Source: an uncultured Bacillota bacterium
GTDB taxonomy: Bacteria; Bacillota; Clostridia; Oscillospirales; Oscillospiraceae
Reading direction: 5' to 3'
Length of the DNA: 12,731 nucleotides
Assembly (NCBI GenBank): GCA_937890735.1
Contig: CALACZ010000085.1
Coordinates: 1 to 12,731 of the forward strand
Shown piece by piece: positions 7,967-12,731 of this stretch. The stretch's first letter is position 1. Each line of letters starts with the position of its first letter. A model generated the notes under the pieces. That model saw only the letters and a list, made by a program, of their open reading frames with translations, was not told the origin of the DNA and searched no databases. The translations under genes and the position numbers were made by a program.

Positions 7967-8000
7967 CTACGTTACGACGAAATGCGCAACGGCTCAAAAA

Positions 8001-8468
8001 TCATAAATGCTGTTTCCCCGTAATACTTTCCGCCGCGATGCGCAGGACTGTTACGGCGTTTGCCTGCTCGGGCGTGACGGGGATGTCCCGCCCGGTCTGC
8101 CAGCGCATGAGGAGTGTCAGCGCCCGCGCTTTTTCCTCGGCATCCTGCAAAACCTCTGCCTGACCCTGTGCGATGACGCTGGCGTAGCGGTAGCTGTGGC
8201 TGCACGCCCTGTCGCCCTCGACGAGCGCGTGATCGCAGTCCAGCTCGATGCACACGTTCGCGTTTTCACGCAGAATGTCGAACTTTTTGCCTTCCTTCGC
8301 GCAGTGGACGTAAAAAACGAACCGCCCGTCCGCCTCTTCGCAGGCGAAATTCATCGGCACGACGTAGGGGACTCCGTCCCGGCACAGCCCCAGCCGCGCG
8401 ACGCGGCAGCGGCGGATGATGTCAAACAGCGCCGCAGGATCGCATACGGCGCGCTCGGATCGTCTCAT
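8001..8468 (-). CDS. Pyridoxamine 5'-phosphate oxidase family protein (Nim-like FMN split barrel)
   Basis: Predicted 155-residue cytoplasmic flavin-binding split-barrel protein. The N-terminal pattern MRRSERAVCDPA...IIRRCRVARLGLCRDGVPYVVPMNF, followed by FYVHCAKEGKKFDIL (about 52-66) and VCIELDCD, matches the Nim (5-nitroimidazole resistance) and related subfamily, in which FMN is bound and the invariant His (here H55) sits near the flavin. The true substrate is unknown; most such genes are not proven drug-resistance genes. It has eight cysteines, many for its size. The ATG at 8468 has GGAGGT 6 bases upstream. It starts 11 bases after the metal sensor gene and is certainly co-transcribed with it, so metal or redox stress may be what it answers to (inference). 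Its stop lies at the edge of the inverted-repeat element. Confidence 0.88.
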   Translation of the reverse strand: MRRSERAVCDPAALFDIIRRCRVARLGLCRDGVPYVVPMNFACEEADGRFVFYVHCAKEGKKFDILRENANVCIELDCDHALVEGDRACSHSYRYASVIAQGQAEVLQDAEEKARALTLLMRWQTGRDIPVTPEQANAVTVLRIAAESITGKQHL

Positions 8469-8479
8469 GGCGCGACCTC

Positions 8480-8827
8480 CTACTTGATGAATTTGTCGAT
8501 CGCCTGGCACAGATCGTCCAGCGCCTGCGCGTCGTCCTGCTCCACGGCGTCCACGATGCAGTGCTGGATATGGTCCTGCAGAATGACCTTGCCGATGTTG
8601 TTGATGGCGGAGCGCACGGCGGCGATCTGAATGAGCACCTCCGAGCAGTCGCGCCCGTCCTCGACCATCTTGCGCACGGACTGCAAGTGCCCGATGGCGC
8701 GCGAGAGGCGGTTGAGCACCGCCTTGGTGTTTTCGTGGACGTGCGGATGCGAATGGTCGTGCTCGTGCTCGTGGTCGTGCGTGTGCGCGATGCCGTGTTC
8801 GTGCAGATATGCGTGATCGTGTTCCAT
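8480..8827 (-). CDS. CsoR/RcnR-family metal-sensing repressor with His-rich N-terminal tail
   Basis: Predicted 115-residue all-helical repressor of the DUF156 family. Residues 1-31 hold 13 histidines, mostly as HxH; the conserved core starts at about residue 36 (AVLNRLSRAIGHLQSV). The metal-site residues are clear: C61 (GRDCSEVL), H86 and C90 (QDHIQHC). The 25- and 29-residue spacings equal those of CsoR (C36, H61, C65). The fourth position of the family fingerprint lies 32 residues before the Cys in RcnR (H3/C35) and InrS (H21/C53); here that is H29, giving H-C-H-C as in the nickel sensor InrS. Nickel is therefore the best guess, copper or cobalt the alternatives. The start at 8827 has AGGGAG upstream and gives MEHDH; an upstream in-frame start at 8875 is rejected because it lies beyond the promoter. 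It is divergent from the His-rich/CooT genes, its likely targets, and followed by the Nim-like gene. Confidence 0.92.
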   Translation of the reverse strand: MEHDHAYLHEHGIAHTHDHEHEHDHSHPHVHENTKAVLNRLSRAIGHLQSVRKMVEDGRDCSEVLIQIAAVRSAINNIGKVILQDHIQHCIVDAVEQDDAQALDDLCQAIDKFIK

Positions 8828-8855
8828 GGTAAAACTCCCTTTTTGTCGTATTTGC

Positions 8856-8864
8856 AGTATACCA
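8856..8864 (-). promoter_or_regulatory. Extended -10 promoter of the metal-sensor operon
   Basis: Minus strand TGGTATACT: a TGn extension and TATACT (8856-8861). The -35 region is poor (TAGCGA at 17 bases), as usual for extended -10 promoters. It is flanked by a 6-base inverted pair, TGTCGT (8844-8849) and ACGACA (8869-8874), which could be an operator half-site pair. Start of transcription would be near 8849, about 22 bases before the ATG. Confidence 0.55.
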
Positions 8865-8922
8865 CAAAACGACATGGTTCGCTACTGAAAAATCCGCCGA
8901 AATTTCCGAAAAGTGCAGCAAA

Positions 8923-8960
8923 ATAACCCTTGCGGGGGGATATTTGCCCGCGCGCGGGCA
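8923..8960. promoter_or_regulatory. Candidate operator region: G-tract inverted repeat plus 16-bp palindrome
   Basis: Two symmetric elements stand side by side in the divergent region. At 8923-8943 ATAACCC and GGGGGGATAT form an imperfect inverted repeat with the C/G tracts and AT edges usual for CsoR/RcnR operators. At 8945-8960 TGCCCGCGCGCGGGCA is a perfect 16-bp palindrome that ends one base before the -35 box of the rightward promoter. Either could be bound by the adjacent sensor; which one is not decided by the sequence. Confidence 0.5.
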
Positions 8961-8961
8961 C

Positions 8962-8990
8962 TTTACAAACGCGGCGAAAAATCGTATAAT
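8962..8990 (+). promoter_or_regulatory. Strong promoter of the His-rich/CooT nickel genes
   Basis: TTTACA (8962-8967), 17-base spacer, perfect TATAAT (8985-8990). Transcription should begin near 8997, leaving a leader of about 34 bases with GGAAAGGAAG before the ATG at 9031. The -35 box touches the 16-bp palindrome at 8945-8960, which suits control by a repressor. Confidence 0.82.
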
Positions 8991-9030
8991 AGGGGCAAAT
9001 AATTGGAGTTCCCGGAAAGGAAGCATTACC

Positions 9031-9420
9031 ATGGAACATGAACACACCCATACCCACGACGGCGTAGAGCATACGCACGTCCATTCGCACGAGCCGGGTC
9101 ACGAGCACGAGCACATCCACGTGCACGTCCACGAGCATGACCGCGAGCATGAACACTGCCACGAGCACATCCACTGCGGCGAGGATCACAATTGCGCCGA
9201 GTGCGGTCACGAGCACGTCAGCCCACGCGAGGAGCTGCTGGCGCTGATGAAGTATATGGTCGGGCACAACCAGAGTCACGCCAACGAGCTGGCGCAGCTC
9301 GCCAAGCAGCTTCAGGACGTCGGCGAAACGACCGCCTACGAGCAGGTCATGCTCGCCGTGAGCGATTTTGAAAAGGGCAACCTGCGCCTTTCTACGGTGC
9401 TGGCGGCGCTGGGCGCGTAA
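9031..9420 (+). CDS. His-rich metal-binding protein, probable nickel store or chaperone (CooJ-like by context)
   Basis: Predicted 129-residue soluble protein. Residues 1-62 hold 23 histidines, mostly alternating with E, T or V, and four cysteines (C43, C49, C55, C58), the last two as a CAEC pair. Residues 65-129 look like a compact helical domain (PREELLALMKYMVGHNQSHANELAQLAKQ..., with H79 and H83). No signal peptide, membrane segment or enzyme motif is present. The ATG at 9031 has GGAAAGG upstream; starts further left would precede the promoter. Context suggests nickel: it is followed by cooT and cooC-type genes and faces a CsoR/RcnR-type sensor. In Rhodospirillum rubrum, CooJ is a His-rich nickel protein encoded with CooC and CooT, but its His tail is C-terminal; here the tail is N-terminal and the helical domain follows. 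I do not recognise the C-terminal domain as a named family. Zinc or cobalt binding cannot be excluded. Confidence 0.85.
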   Translation: MEHEHTHTHDGVEHTHVHSHEPGHEHEHIHVHVHEHDREHEHCHEHIHCGEDHNCAECGHEHVSPREELLALMKYMVGHNQSHANELAQLAKQLQDVGETTAYEQVMLAVSDFEKGNLRLSTVLAALGA

Positions 9421-9432
9421 GGAGGCGGCGGT

Positions 9433-9624
9433 ATGTGTCTTGCAACGGCATATAAAACGCAGGCGGCGGAGGAGAATCTGCTCATGCGCAATGTGCAGCG
9501 CATCGAATGCCATGACGGTCAGGTGTTCCTGACCGACCTGATGGACCGCCAGGTCGTCATCGAGGGCGAGCTGGTGATGGCGGATCTGGTCGAAAATGTC
9601 GTGATCGTGCGCGAGCGGGGCTGA
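9433..9624 (+). CDS. cooT: CooT-family nickel-binding protein
   Basis: Predicted 63-residue protein beginning MCLATAYK, with a mostly beta-strand pattern ending ELVMADLVENVVIVRE. This length and the invariant Cys at position 2 are the hallmarks of the CooT family, small dimeric proteins that bind one nickel per dimer through Cys2 and help mature CO dehydrogenase. GGAGG directly after the preceding stop (9421-9425) is its ribosome binding site. It lies 12 bases after the His-rich gene and 4 bases before the next gene, so all three share one transcript. The name is given by family and context; strict orthology to the R. rubrum gene is not shown. Confidence 0.88.
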   Translation: MCLATAYKTQAAEENLLMRNVQRIECHDGQVFLTDLMDRQVVIEGELVMADLVENVVIVRERG

Positions 9625-9628
9625 GACG

Positions 9629-9856
9629 ATGGCACGCTACGAAGTGGTGCGCGAGATCGAAAATCAGTGCGCCAACAACCAGATGCGCGACGTGTTTTTT
9701 CGCGAGATCGAGTGCGATGACCCCGTGCAGTGGGTCAGACAGGAGATCAAGGGGCGCGAGGTGAACATCTCGGTCGATGAAAAGCAGAACGGCGACCTGA
9801 CCGTTTATGCCGAATCGGCGGGGCTGGTGCAGAAGTTTCTGTTCACGCGCCTGTAA
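9629..9856 (+). CDS. Small protein of unknown function in the nickel gene set
   Basis: Predicted 75-residue acidic, soluble protein. It has two cysteines (C14, C29), the stretch FFREIECDDPVQWVRQ, and a beta-rich C-terminal half (VNISVDEKQNGDLTVYAESAGLVQKFLFTRL). I do not recognise the family and give no function. It starts 4 bases after the CooT stop with only a weak GGGG-type binding site, so its translation is probably coupled to CooT. Position between CooT and CooC suggests a part in nickel handling or in CO dehydrogenase/acetyl-CoA synthase maturation, for example as a small partner of one of these proteins. Its reading frame is intact and GC-typical, and no other frame here is convincing, so it is a real gene. 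Confidence 0.75.
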   Translation: MARYEVVREIENQCANNQMRDVFFREIECDDPVQWVRQEIKGREVNISVDEKQNGDLTVYAESAGLVQKFLFTRL

Positions 9857-9887
9857 CGGAGGCATGAAATTTTGCCTTCGGAACGAC

Positions 9888-9916
9888 TTGTAATCAGCCT
9901 CAAAATGTGTTAGGAT
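9888..9916 (+). promoter_or_regulatory. Possible separate promoter for the CooC gene
   Basis: TTGTAA (9888-9893), 17-base spacer, TAGGAT (9911-9916). The 129-base gap before cooC is much longer than the other gaps in this set, which supports an internal promoter. Both boxes match only four of six consensus bases, so read-through from the upstream genes may still matter. Confidence 0.42.
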
Positions 9917-9928
9917 AAATCTGTGTCG

Positions 9929-9954
9929 AAACGGCTGCCTTTGTGCGGCTGTTT
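9929..9954 (+). promoter_or_regulatory. Hairpin in the leader of the CooC gene
   Basis: AAACGGCTGC and GCGGCTGTTT pair over 10 bases (two as G-U) around the loop CTTTGT. The short T run in the right arm is followed by GG, so it is a weak terminator at best. It lies 31 bases before the cooC ATG, just after the possible promoter, and could act as an attenuator or RNA-stabilising element. No riboswitch class is recognised. Confidence 0.35.
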
Positions 9955-9985
9955 TGGCGTGCCTGTACGAAGGAGAGTACAAACT

Positions 9986-10753
9986 ATGGCAACGCATACC
10001 ATCGCGGTCGCCGGCAAGGGCGGCGTCGGCAAGACGACGACCTGCGGCATGATCGTAGATTATCTTTGCAAACAGAAAAAAGGTCCGATTTTGGTGGTGG
10101 ACGCCGACGCGAACTCCAACCTCAACGAGGTGCTGGGCGTGGAGGTCGAAACGACGCTGGGCGACATCCGCGAGCAGATGGCGCGCGCCGAACTAAAAGG
10201 CGGCATCCCCGGCGGCATGACAAAGTCGGACTACGCTGAAATGATGTTCGGCACGGCGCTGTGCGAAGAGGATGACTTTGATATGCTCGTGATGGGCAGA
10301 ACGCAGGGCAAGGGCTGCTACTGCTTTGTCAACGGCGTCCTCAAGACCCAGATCGACAAATACGCCGGAAACTACAAATACATGGTCATCGACAACGAGG
10401 CGGGGCTGGAGCATATCAGCCGCGGCACGCTTCCGCACGTCGATACGATGCTGCTCATCTCCGACTGCTCCCGCCGCGGCATTCAGGCGGTGGGGCGCAT
10501 CGCGCAGATGATCCGCGATCTGGAGCTGAAGCCCACGCAGATGAAGCTCATCGTCAACCGCGCGCCGAAGGGTGAGCTGAACGCGGGCGTGCGCGAGGAG
10601 ATCGAAAAATACGGGCTCGACCTCGTCGGCGTTCTGCCGCAGGATGAGACGGTGTATGAGTACGACTGCGACGGCAAGCCCAGCGCCACCGTGCCCGACA
10701 GCGCGCCGATCAAAGTCGCACTGCATGAGATCATGCACAAATTGGGTCTGTGA
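9986..10753 (+). CDS. cooC: CooC-type nickel-insertion ATPase
   Basis: Predicted 255-residue P-loop ATPase of the MinD/CooC group. The deviant Walker A, GKGGVGKT, is at residues 10-17 with the signature lysine K11. DADANSNL (39-46) follows strand 2, and YMVIDNEAGLEHISR (132-146) is the CooC-type switch II. CYC at 111-113 is the CxC pair that binds metal at the CooC dimer interface (C112/C114 in Rhodospirillum). The enzyme couples ATP hydrolysis to nickel insertion into CO dehydrogenase or acetyl-CoA synthase. The ATG at 9986 has AAGGAGAG about 10 bases upstream and gives the usual MxxxIAVAGKGGVGKTT start; an in-frame GTG at 9923 would add 21 unrelated residues and is rejected. The corrinoid protein genes follow 63 bases on. 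CooC and the related AcsF belong to one family; AcsF is the alternative name. Confidence 0.93.
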   Translation: MATHTIAVAGKGGVGKTTTCGMIVDYLCKQKKGPILVVDADANSNLNEVLGVEVETTLGDIREQMARAELKGGIPGGMTKSDYAEMMFGTALCEEDDFDMLVMGRTQGKGCYCFVNGVLKTQIDKYAGNYKYMVIDNEAGLEHISRGTLPHVDTMLLISDCSRRGIQAVGRIAQMIRDLELKPTQMKLIVNRAPKGELNAGVREEIEKYGLDLVGVLPQDETVYEYDCDGKPSATVPDSAPIKVALHEIMHKLGL

Positions 10754-10770
10754 CCCGGTCATACCAGCGA

Positions 10771-10790
10771 TTTATAATTTAATTTATAAA
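10771..10790 (+). promoter_or_regulatory. AT-rich inverted repeat before AcsD
   Basis: TTTATAA and TTATAAA form a 7-base inverted repeat around TTTAAT, followed by a T run (10793-10798). It is a sharp AT island in GC-rich DNA, between the CooC stop and the AcsD ribosome binding site (AGGGGGA). It contains TATAAT (10773-10778) without a convincing -35. It may be a promoter, an operator or a weak terminator that tunes read-through; the sequence does not decide. Confidence 0.4.
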
Positions 10791-10816
10791 TATTTTTTAG
10801 TAGGGGGATTCACATT

Positions 10817-11761
10817 ATGCCTTTTGTTCCCAAAAAACAGGCTTACAATGCCAAGATCCATGAGGTGGTGCTTGGCGTTGGCGACAAAGCCATAAAGCTC
10901 GGAGGGCAGAACGTTTTGCCGTTCCACACCTTCGACGCTGAGATCGCAAACGCACCGAAGATCGGCGTGGAGCTGACCGACCTCGGCATGGCGGAATACA
11001 CCATGCCCGGCGAGCAGGCGTTTTATGCGGGCTGCCAGACGGTGGTCGATATGGCAAAGCGCGCCGAGACGATGGAGGGCGCGTCCTTCCTGTGCCTGCA
11101 CTTTGAGGGTGCAGACCCCAACGGTCTGAACAAGTCTGTGGAGGAGTGCGTGCAGCTCGCCAAGGATGTGGCGGACGCCGTCACGATGCCCATCGTCATT
11201 ATGGGCTGCAAGAACGTGGAAAAGGACACGGAGCTGTTCAACAAGTGCGCTGAAGCGCTGGCTGGCAAGAACATCCTCGTGCTCTCCGCGCGTGACGAAA
11301 ACTACAAGACCGTCGGCGCGTCCGCAGGTCTTGCGTACAACCAGAAGGTCGGCGCGGAGTCCGCTGTTGACATCAACCTTGCCAAGCAGCTCAACACCGT
11401 CATGACCCAGCTCGGCGTCAATCCGCAGTCGATCATCATGAACGTCGGCTCGGCGGCGGCGGGCTATGGCTATGAATACGTTGCTTCTACGCTCGACCGT
11501 ATCCGCGACGCGGCGCTCAAGCAGTCCGACGCGATGCTCCAGATGCCCATTATGACCCCGGTCTCGTCCGATACCTGGGGCGTGAAGGAATCCGTTATGG
11601 CAGAAGCGGATATGCCGGAATGGGGCAATCAGGAAGAGCGCGGCATCGAAATGGAGATCACCACTGCGGCGGCTGTTCTGGCAGGCGGCTCGGACGCAGT
11701 CATCATGCGTCACCCGTCCGCGATCGCGACCATCGCCAAGATGATCGCGGCGCTGATGTGA
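10817..11761 (+). CDS. acsD: Corrinoid/iron-sulfur protein small subunit (acetyl-CoA decarbonylase/synthase delta subunit)
   Basis: Predicted 314-residue cytoplasmic protein, full length for the family. It begins MPFVPKKQAYNAKIHEVVLG and has the family words LGGQNVLPFHTFDAE (about 29-43), GVELTD (50-55), LCLHFEGADPNG (about 92-103), IVIMGCKNVEKD, VGASAGLAYN, IIMNVGSAAAGYGYEY and MPIMTPVSSDTWGVKES. This is the TIM-barrel small subunit that with AcsC holds the corrinoid cofactor. The pair takes the methyl group from methyltetrahydrofolate and passes it to acetyl-CoA synthase in the Wood-Ljungdahl pathway. AGGGGGA lies about 9 bases before the ATG. The AcsC gene follows after 21 bases, the usual D-C order of bacterial acs clusters. 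The archaeal counterpart is CdhD. Whether the host grows as an acetogen or uses the pathway otherwise cannot be read from this window. Confidence 0.95.
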   Translation: MPFVPKKQAYNAKIHEVVLGVGDKAIKLGGQNVLPFHTFDAEIANAPKIGVELTDLGMAEYTMPGEQAFYAGCQTVVDMAKRAETMEGASFLCLHFEGADPNGLNKSVEECVQLAKDVADAVTMPIVIMGCKNVEKDTELFNKCAEALAGKNILVLSARDENYKTVGASAGLAYNQKVGAESAVDINLAKQLNTVMTQLGVNPQSIIMNVGSAAAGYGYEYVASTLDRIRDAALKQSDAMLQMPIMTPVSSDTWGVKESVMAEADMPEWGNQEERGIEMEITTAAAVLAGGSDAVIMRHPSAIATIAKMIAALM

Positions 11762-11782
11762 TGCAGAAGGAGGTAACGAATT

Positions 11783-12731
11783 ATGGCAGTAAAAGGTCTT
11801 GATATTTTTAAGCTCTCCCCGAAGAAAAACTGTAAGGAATGCGGCTGCCCCACCTGCATGGCGTTCTGCATGAAGGTCGCGCAGGGCGCGCTCCCCATCA
11901 CCAAGTGTCCGTATATGTCTGAGGAGGCCATCGCCCTTCTGAGTGAGGCGACTGCGCCTCCCATGAAGGCGCTGGAAGTTGCCGGGCATAAACTGGGCGG
12001 CGAAACGGTCCTGTTCCGCCACGAAAAGACGTTTGTTTCGCGCAACCTGTTCGCCATCGAGCTGTGCACCTGCATGGACGATGCGGCGGTGGACGCCAAG
12101 CTCGCGCAGATGAAGAGCGTGGACTATGAGCGTATCGGCGAGCGCGAATATGTGGAATTTATCAATGTGCACGACGCGGGCGACGCGGCGCGCTTTGCAG
12201 AGCTTGCAAAGAAGGCGGCGGCGTGTGAGCGCGGCGTGATCCTGGAAACCGAAAATGTGGACAGCGCCAAGGCGGCCGTGGAAGCCATCAAGGACGCGAA
12301 GCCCATCCTGAACGGCGCGAATAAAGACAACTACGCCGCCATGAGCGAGATCGCTACCGCTGCGGGCATCGTCCTGGGCGTTCATGCTGCGGATCTTTCC
12401 GAGCTGCACGACACGGTGGAAGCTCTGGAGAAGTCCGGCAATAAGAACCTGATCCTCGATGTGACCGGCGCAACGATCAAGCAGACGTTCGCAAACGCCG
12501 TGCTCGTCCGCCGCACCGCCCTGAAGGACGGCGACCGCACGTTCGGCTATCCCTCCATCGTGAATCTGGCGACGCTCTGCAAGTACGACGAGCATCTGGC
12601 TACGGCGCTCGCCGCCGTGTTTACGCTCAAATACGGCTCGATCATCGTCATGCCGCGCATGACCTATGCCGAGGCGCTGCCGCTGTACGGTCTGCGTCAG
12701 AACATCTTCACCGACCCGCAGAAGCCGATGA
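11783..12731 (+). CDS. acsC: Corrinoid/iron-sulfur protein large subunit (gamma), 3' end outside window
   Basis: The first 316 residues are present; the family is usually about 445-450 long, so roughly 70% is seen and the frame is open to the edge. The N-terminus carries the [4Fe-4S] ligands C17-x2-C20-x4-C25-x16-C42 (NCKECGCPTC...KCPYMS), the exact family pattern; this low-potential cluster reactivates oxidised Co(II) corrinoid. A TIM-barrel domain follows (VDYERIGEREYVEFINV..., ILETENVDSAKAAVEAIKDAKPILNGANKDN, KNLILDVTG). The corrinoid-binding C-terminal domain lies beyond the window. AAGGAGGTAACG precedes the ATG, an excellent binding site. It pairs with AcsD as a heterodimer; further acs genes for CODH/ACS and the methyltransferase are expected downstream (inference). 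Confidence 0.95.
   Translation, partial: MAVKGLDIFKLSPKKNCKECGCPTCMAFCMKVAQGALPITKCPYMSEEAIALLSEATAPPMKALEVAGHKLGGETVLFRHEKTFVSRNLFAIELCTCMDDAAVDAKLAQMKSVDYERIGEREYVEFINVHDAGDAARFAELAKKAAACERGVILETENVDSAKAAVEAIKDAKPILNGANKDNYAAMSEIATAAGIVLGVHAADLSELHDTVEALEKSGNKNLILDVTGATIKQTFANAVLVRRTALKDGDRTFGYPSIVNLATLCKYDEHLATALAAVFTLKYGSIIVMPRMTYAEALPLYGLRQNIFTDPQKPM

Larger units (their letters stand above)
7634..7999. repeat. Nested inverted-repeat element (MITE-like), no transposase
   Basis: This fills most of the gene-free stretch 7483-8000. The outer arms are 7646-7687 and 7946-7987: 42 bases, inverted, 41 identical. With some mismatches they extend to 7634 and 7999. Each outer arm itself contains the hairpin GGGAGGGGC/GCCCCTCCC. 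Inside are two inverted copies of a smaller module: 7739-7780 (CCTTCCCC/GGGGAAGG hairpin, GGCGC/GCGCC hairpin, then GATGAGG) and, in the other direction, 7840-7882 (GTCAGCC/GGCTGAC hairpin at 7847-7863). Perfect 18-base arms at 7774-7791 and 7828-7845 join them. No protein of its own is encoded and no clear target duplication is seen. The right edge abuts the stop codon at 8001-8003. The high identity of the arms suggests recent spread or selection for folding; the mechanism is not known. Confidence 0.85.

Noticed and set aside
7634..7999. CRISPR array
   Set aside because: The repeats are inverted and few, not direct and regularly spaced, and no cas genes are present.
7573..8163. Plus-strand open frame across the repeat element
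   Set aside because: It translates hairpin repeats and antisense of the Nim-like gene; no coding evidence.
9864..9893. Nine-codon ORF (MKFCLRNDL) after the 75-residue gene, with GGAGG next to it
   Set aside because: Only one base separates GGAGG from the ATG, too close for efficient initiation, and nothing downstream is overlapped.
10784..12595. 603-codon minus-strand open frame opposite acsD/acsC
   Set aside because: The plus strand encodes clear corrinoid protein subunits; the minus frame has no start signals or domain.

Overview
The window looks like chromosomal DNA of an anaerobic, fairly GC-rich member of the Clostridia, most like the gut Oscillospiraceae group (Oscillibacter/Flavonifractor-like). 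The evidence is strong AGGAGG-type ribosome binding sites, a very large secreted protein with three C-terminal SLH domains, a gut-Firmicutes style interspersed hairpin repeat, and bacterial Wood-Ljungdahl (acetyl-CoA synthase) genes. The taxonomic call is inference; there is no rRNA or other marker gene here.

Left part (1-7640), minus strand: a repeat fragment at the edge, a strong bidirectional terminator (104-140), a 1611-residue SLH surface protein (148-4983), and directly upstream of it a MalT/LAL-type LuxR regulator (5072-7462). Only 88 bases separate the two, and the surface-protein promoter appears to use the regulator's stop codon as part of its -35 box, so the regulator may control the surface protein. 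The regulator is preceded by a 7-residue leader ORF whose stop overlaps its ATG.

Middle (7463-8000): no protein gene. It holds a 366-bp nested inverted-repeat element (7634-7999), MITE-like, without a transposase. One arm also forms the terminator of the next minus-strand operon. Its inner modules are related to the repeat fragment at 1-54.

Right part (8001-12731): a metal-handling and carbon-fixation locus built around a divergent promoter region (8828-9030). Leftwards run a CsoR/RcnR-family metal sensor with a 13-histidine tail and a Nim-like flavin split-barrel protein. Rightwards run a 129-residue His-rich protein (23 His in its first 62 residues), a CooT-family nickel protein, an unrecognised 75-residue protein, the CooC nickel-insertion ATPase, and the two subunits of the corrinoid iron-sulfur protein, AcsD and AcsC (AcsC runs off the window).

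Reading the right part together: the sensor probably measures intracellular nickel (or a similar metal). The His-rich protein, CooT and CooC probably store and deliver nickel to CO dehydrogenase/acetyl-CoA synthase. AcsC/AcsD carry the methyl group to that enzyme. This resembles the Rhodospirillum rubrum cooCTJ nickel set, but with a His-rich protein whose domain order is reversed relative to CooJ, an extra small protein, and its own dedicated His-tailed sensor. This is the most interesting system in the window.
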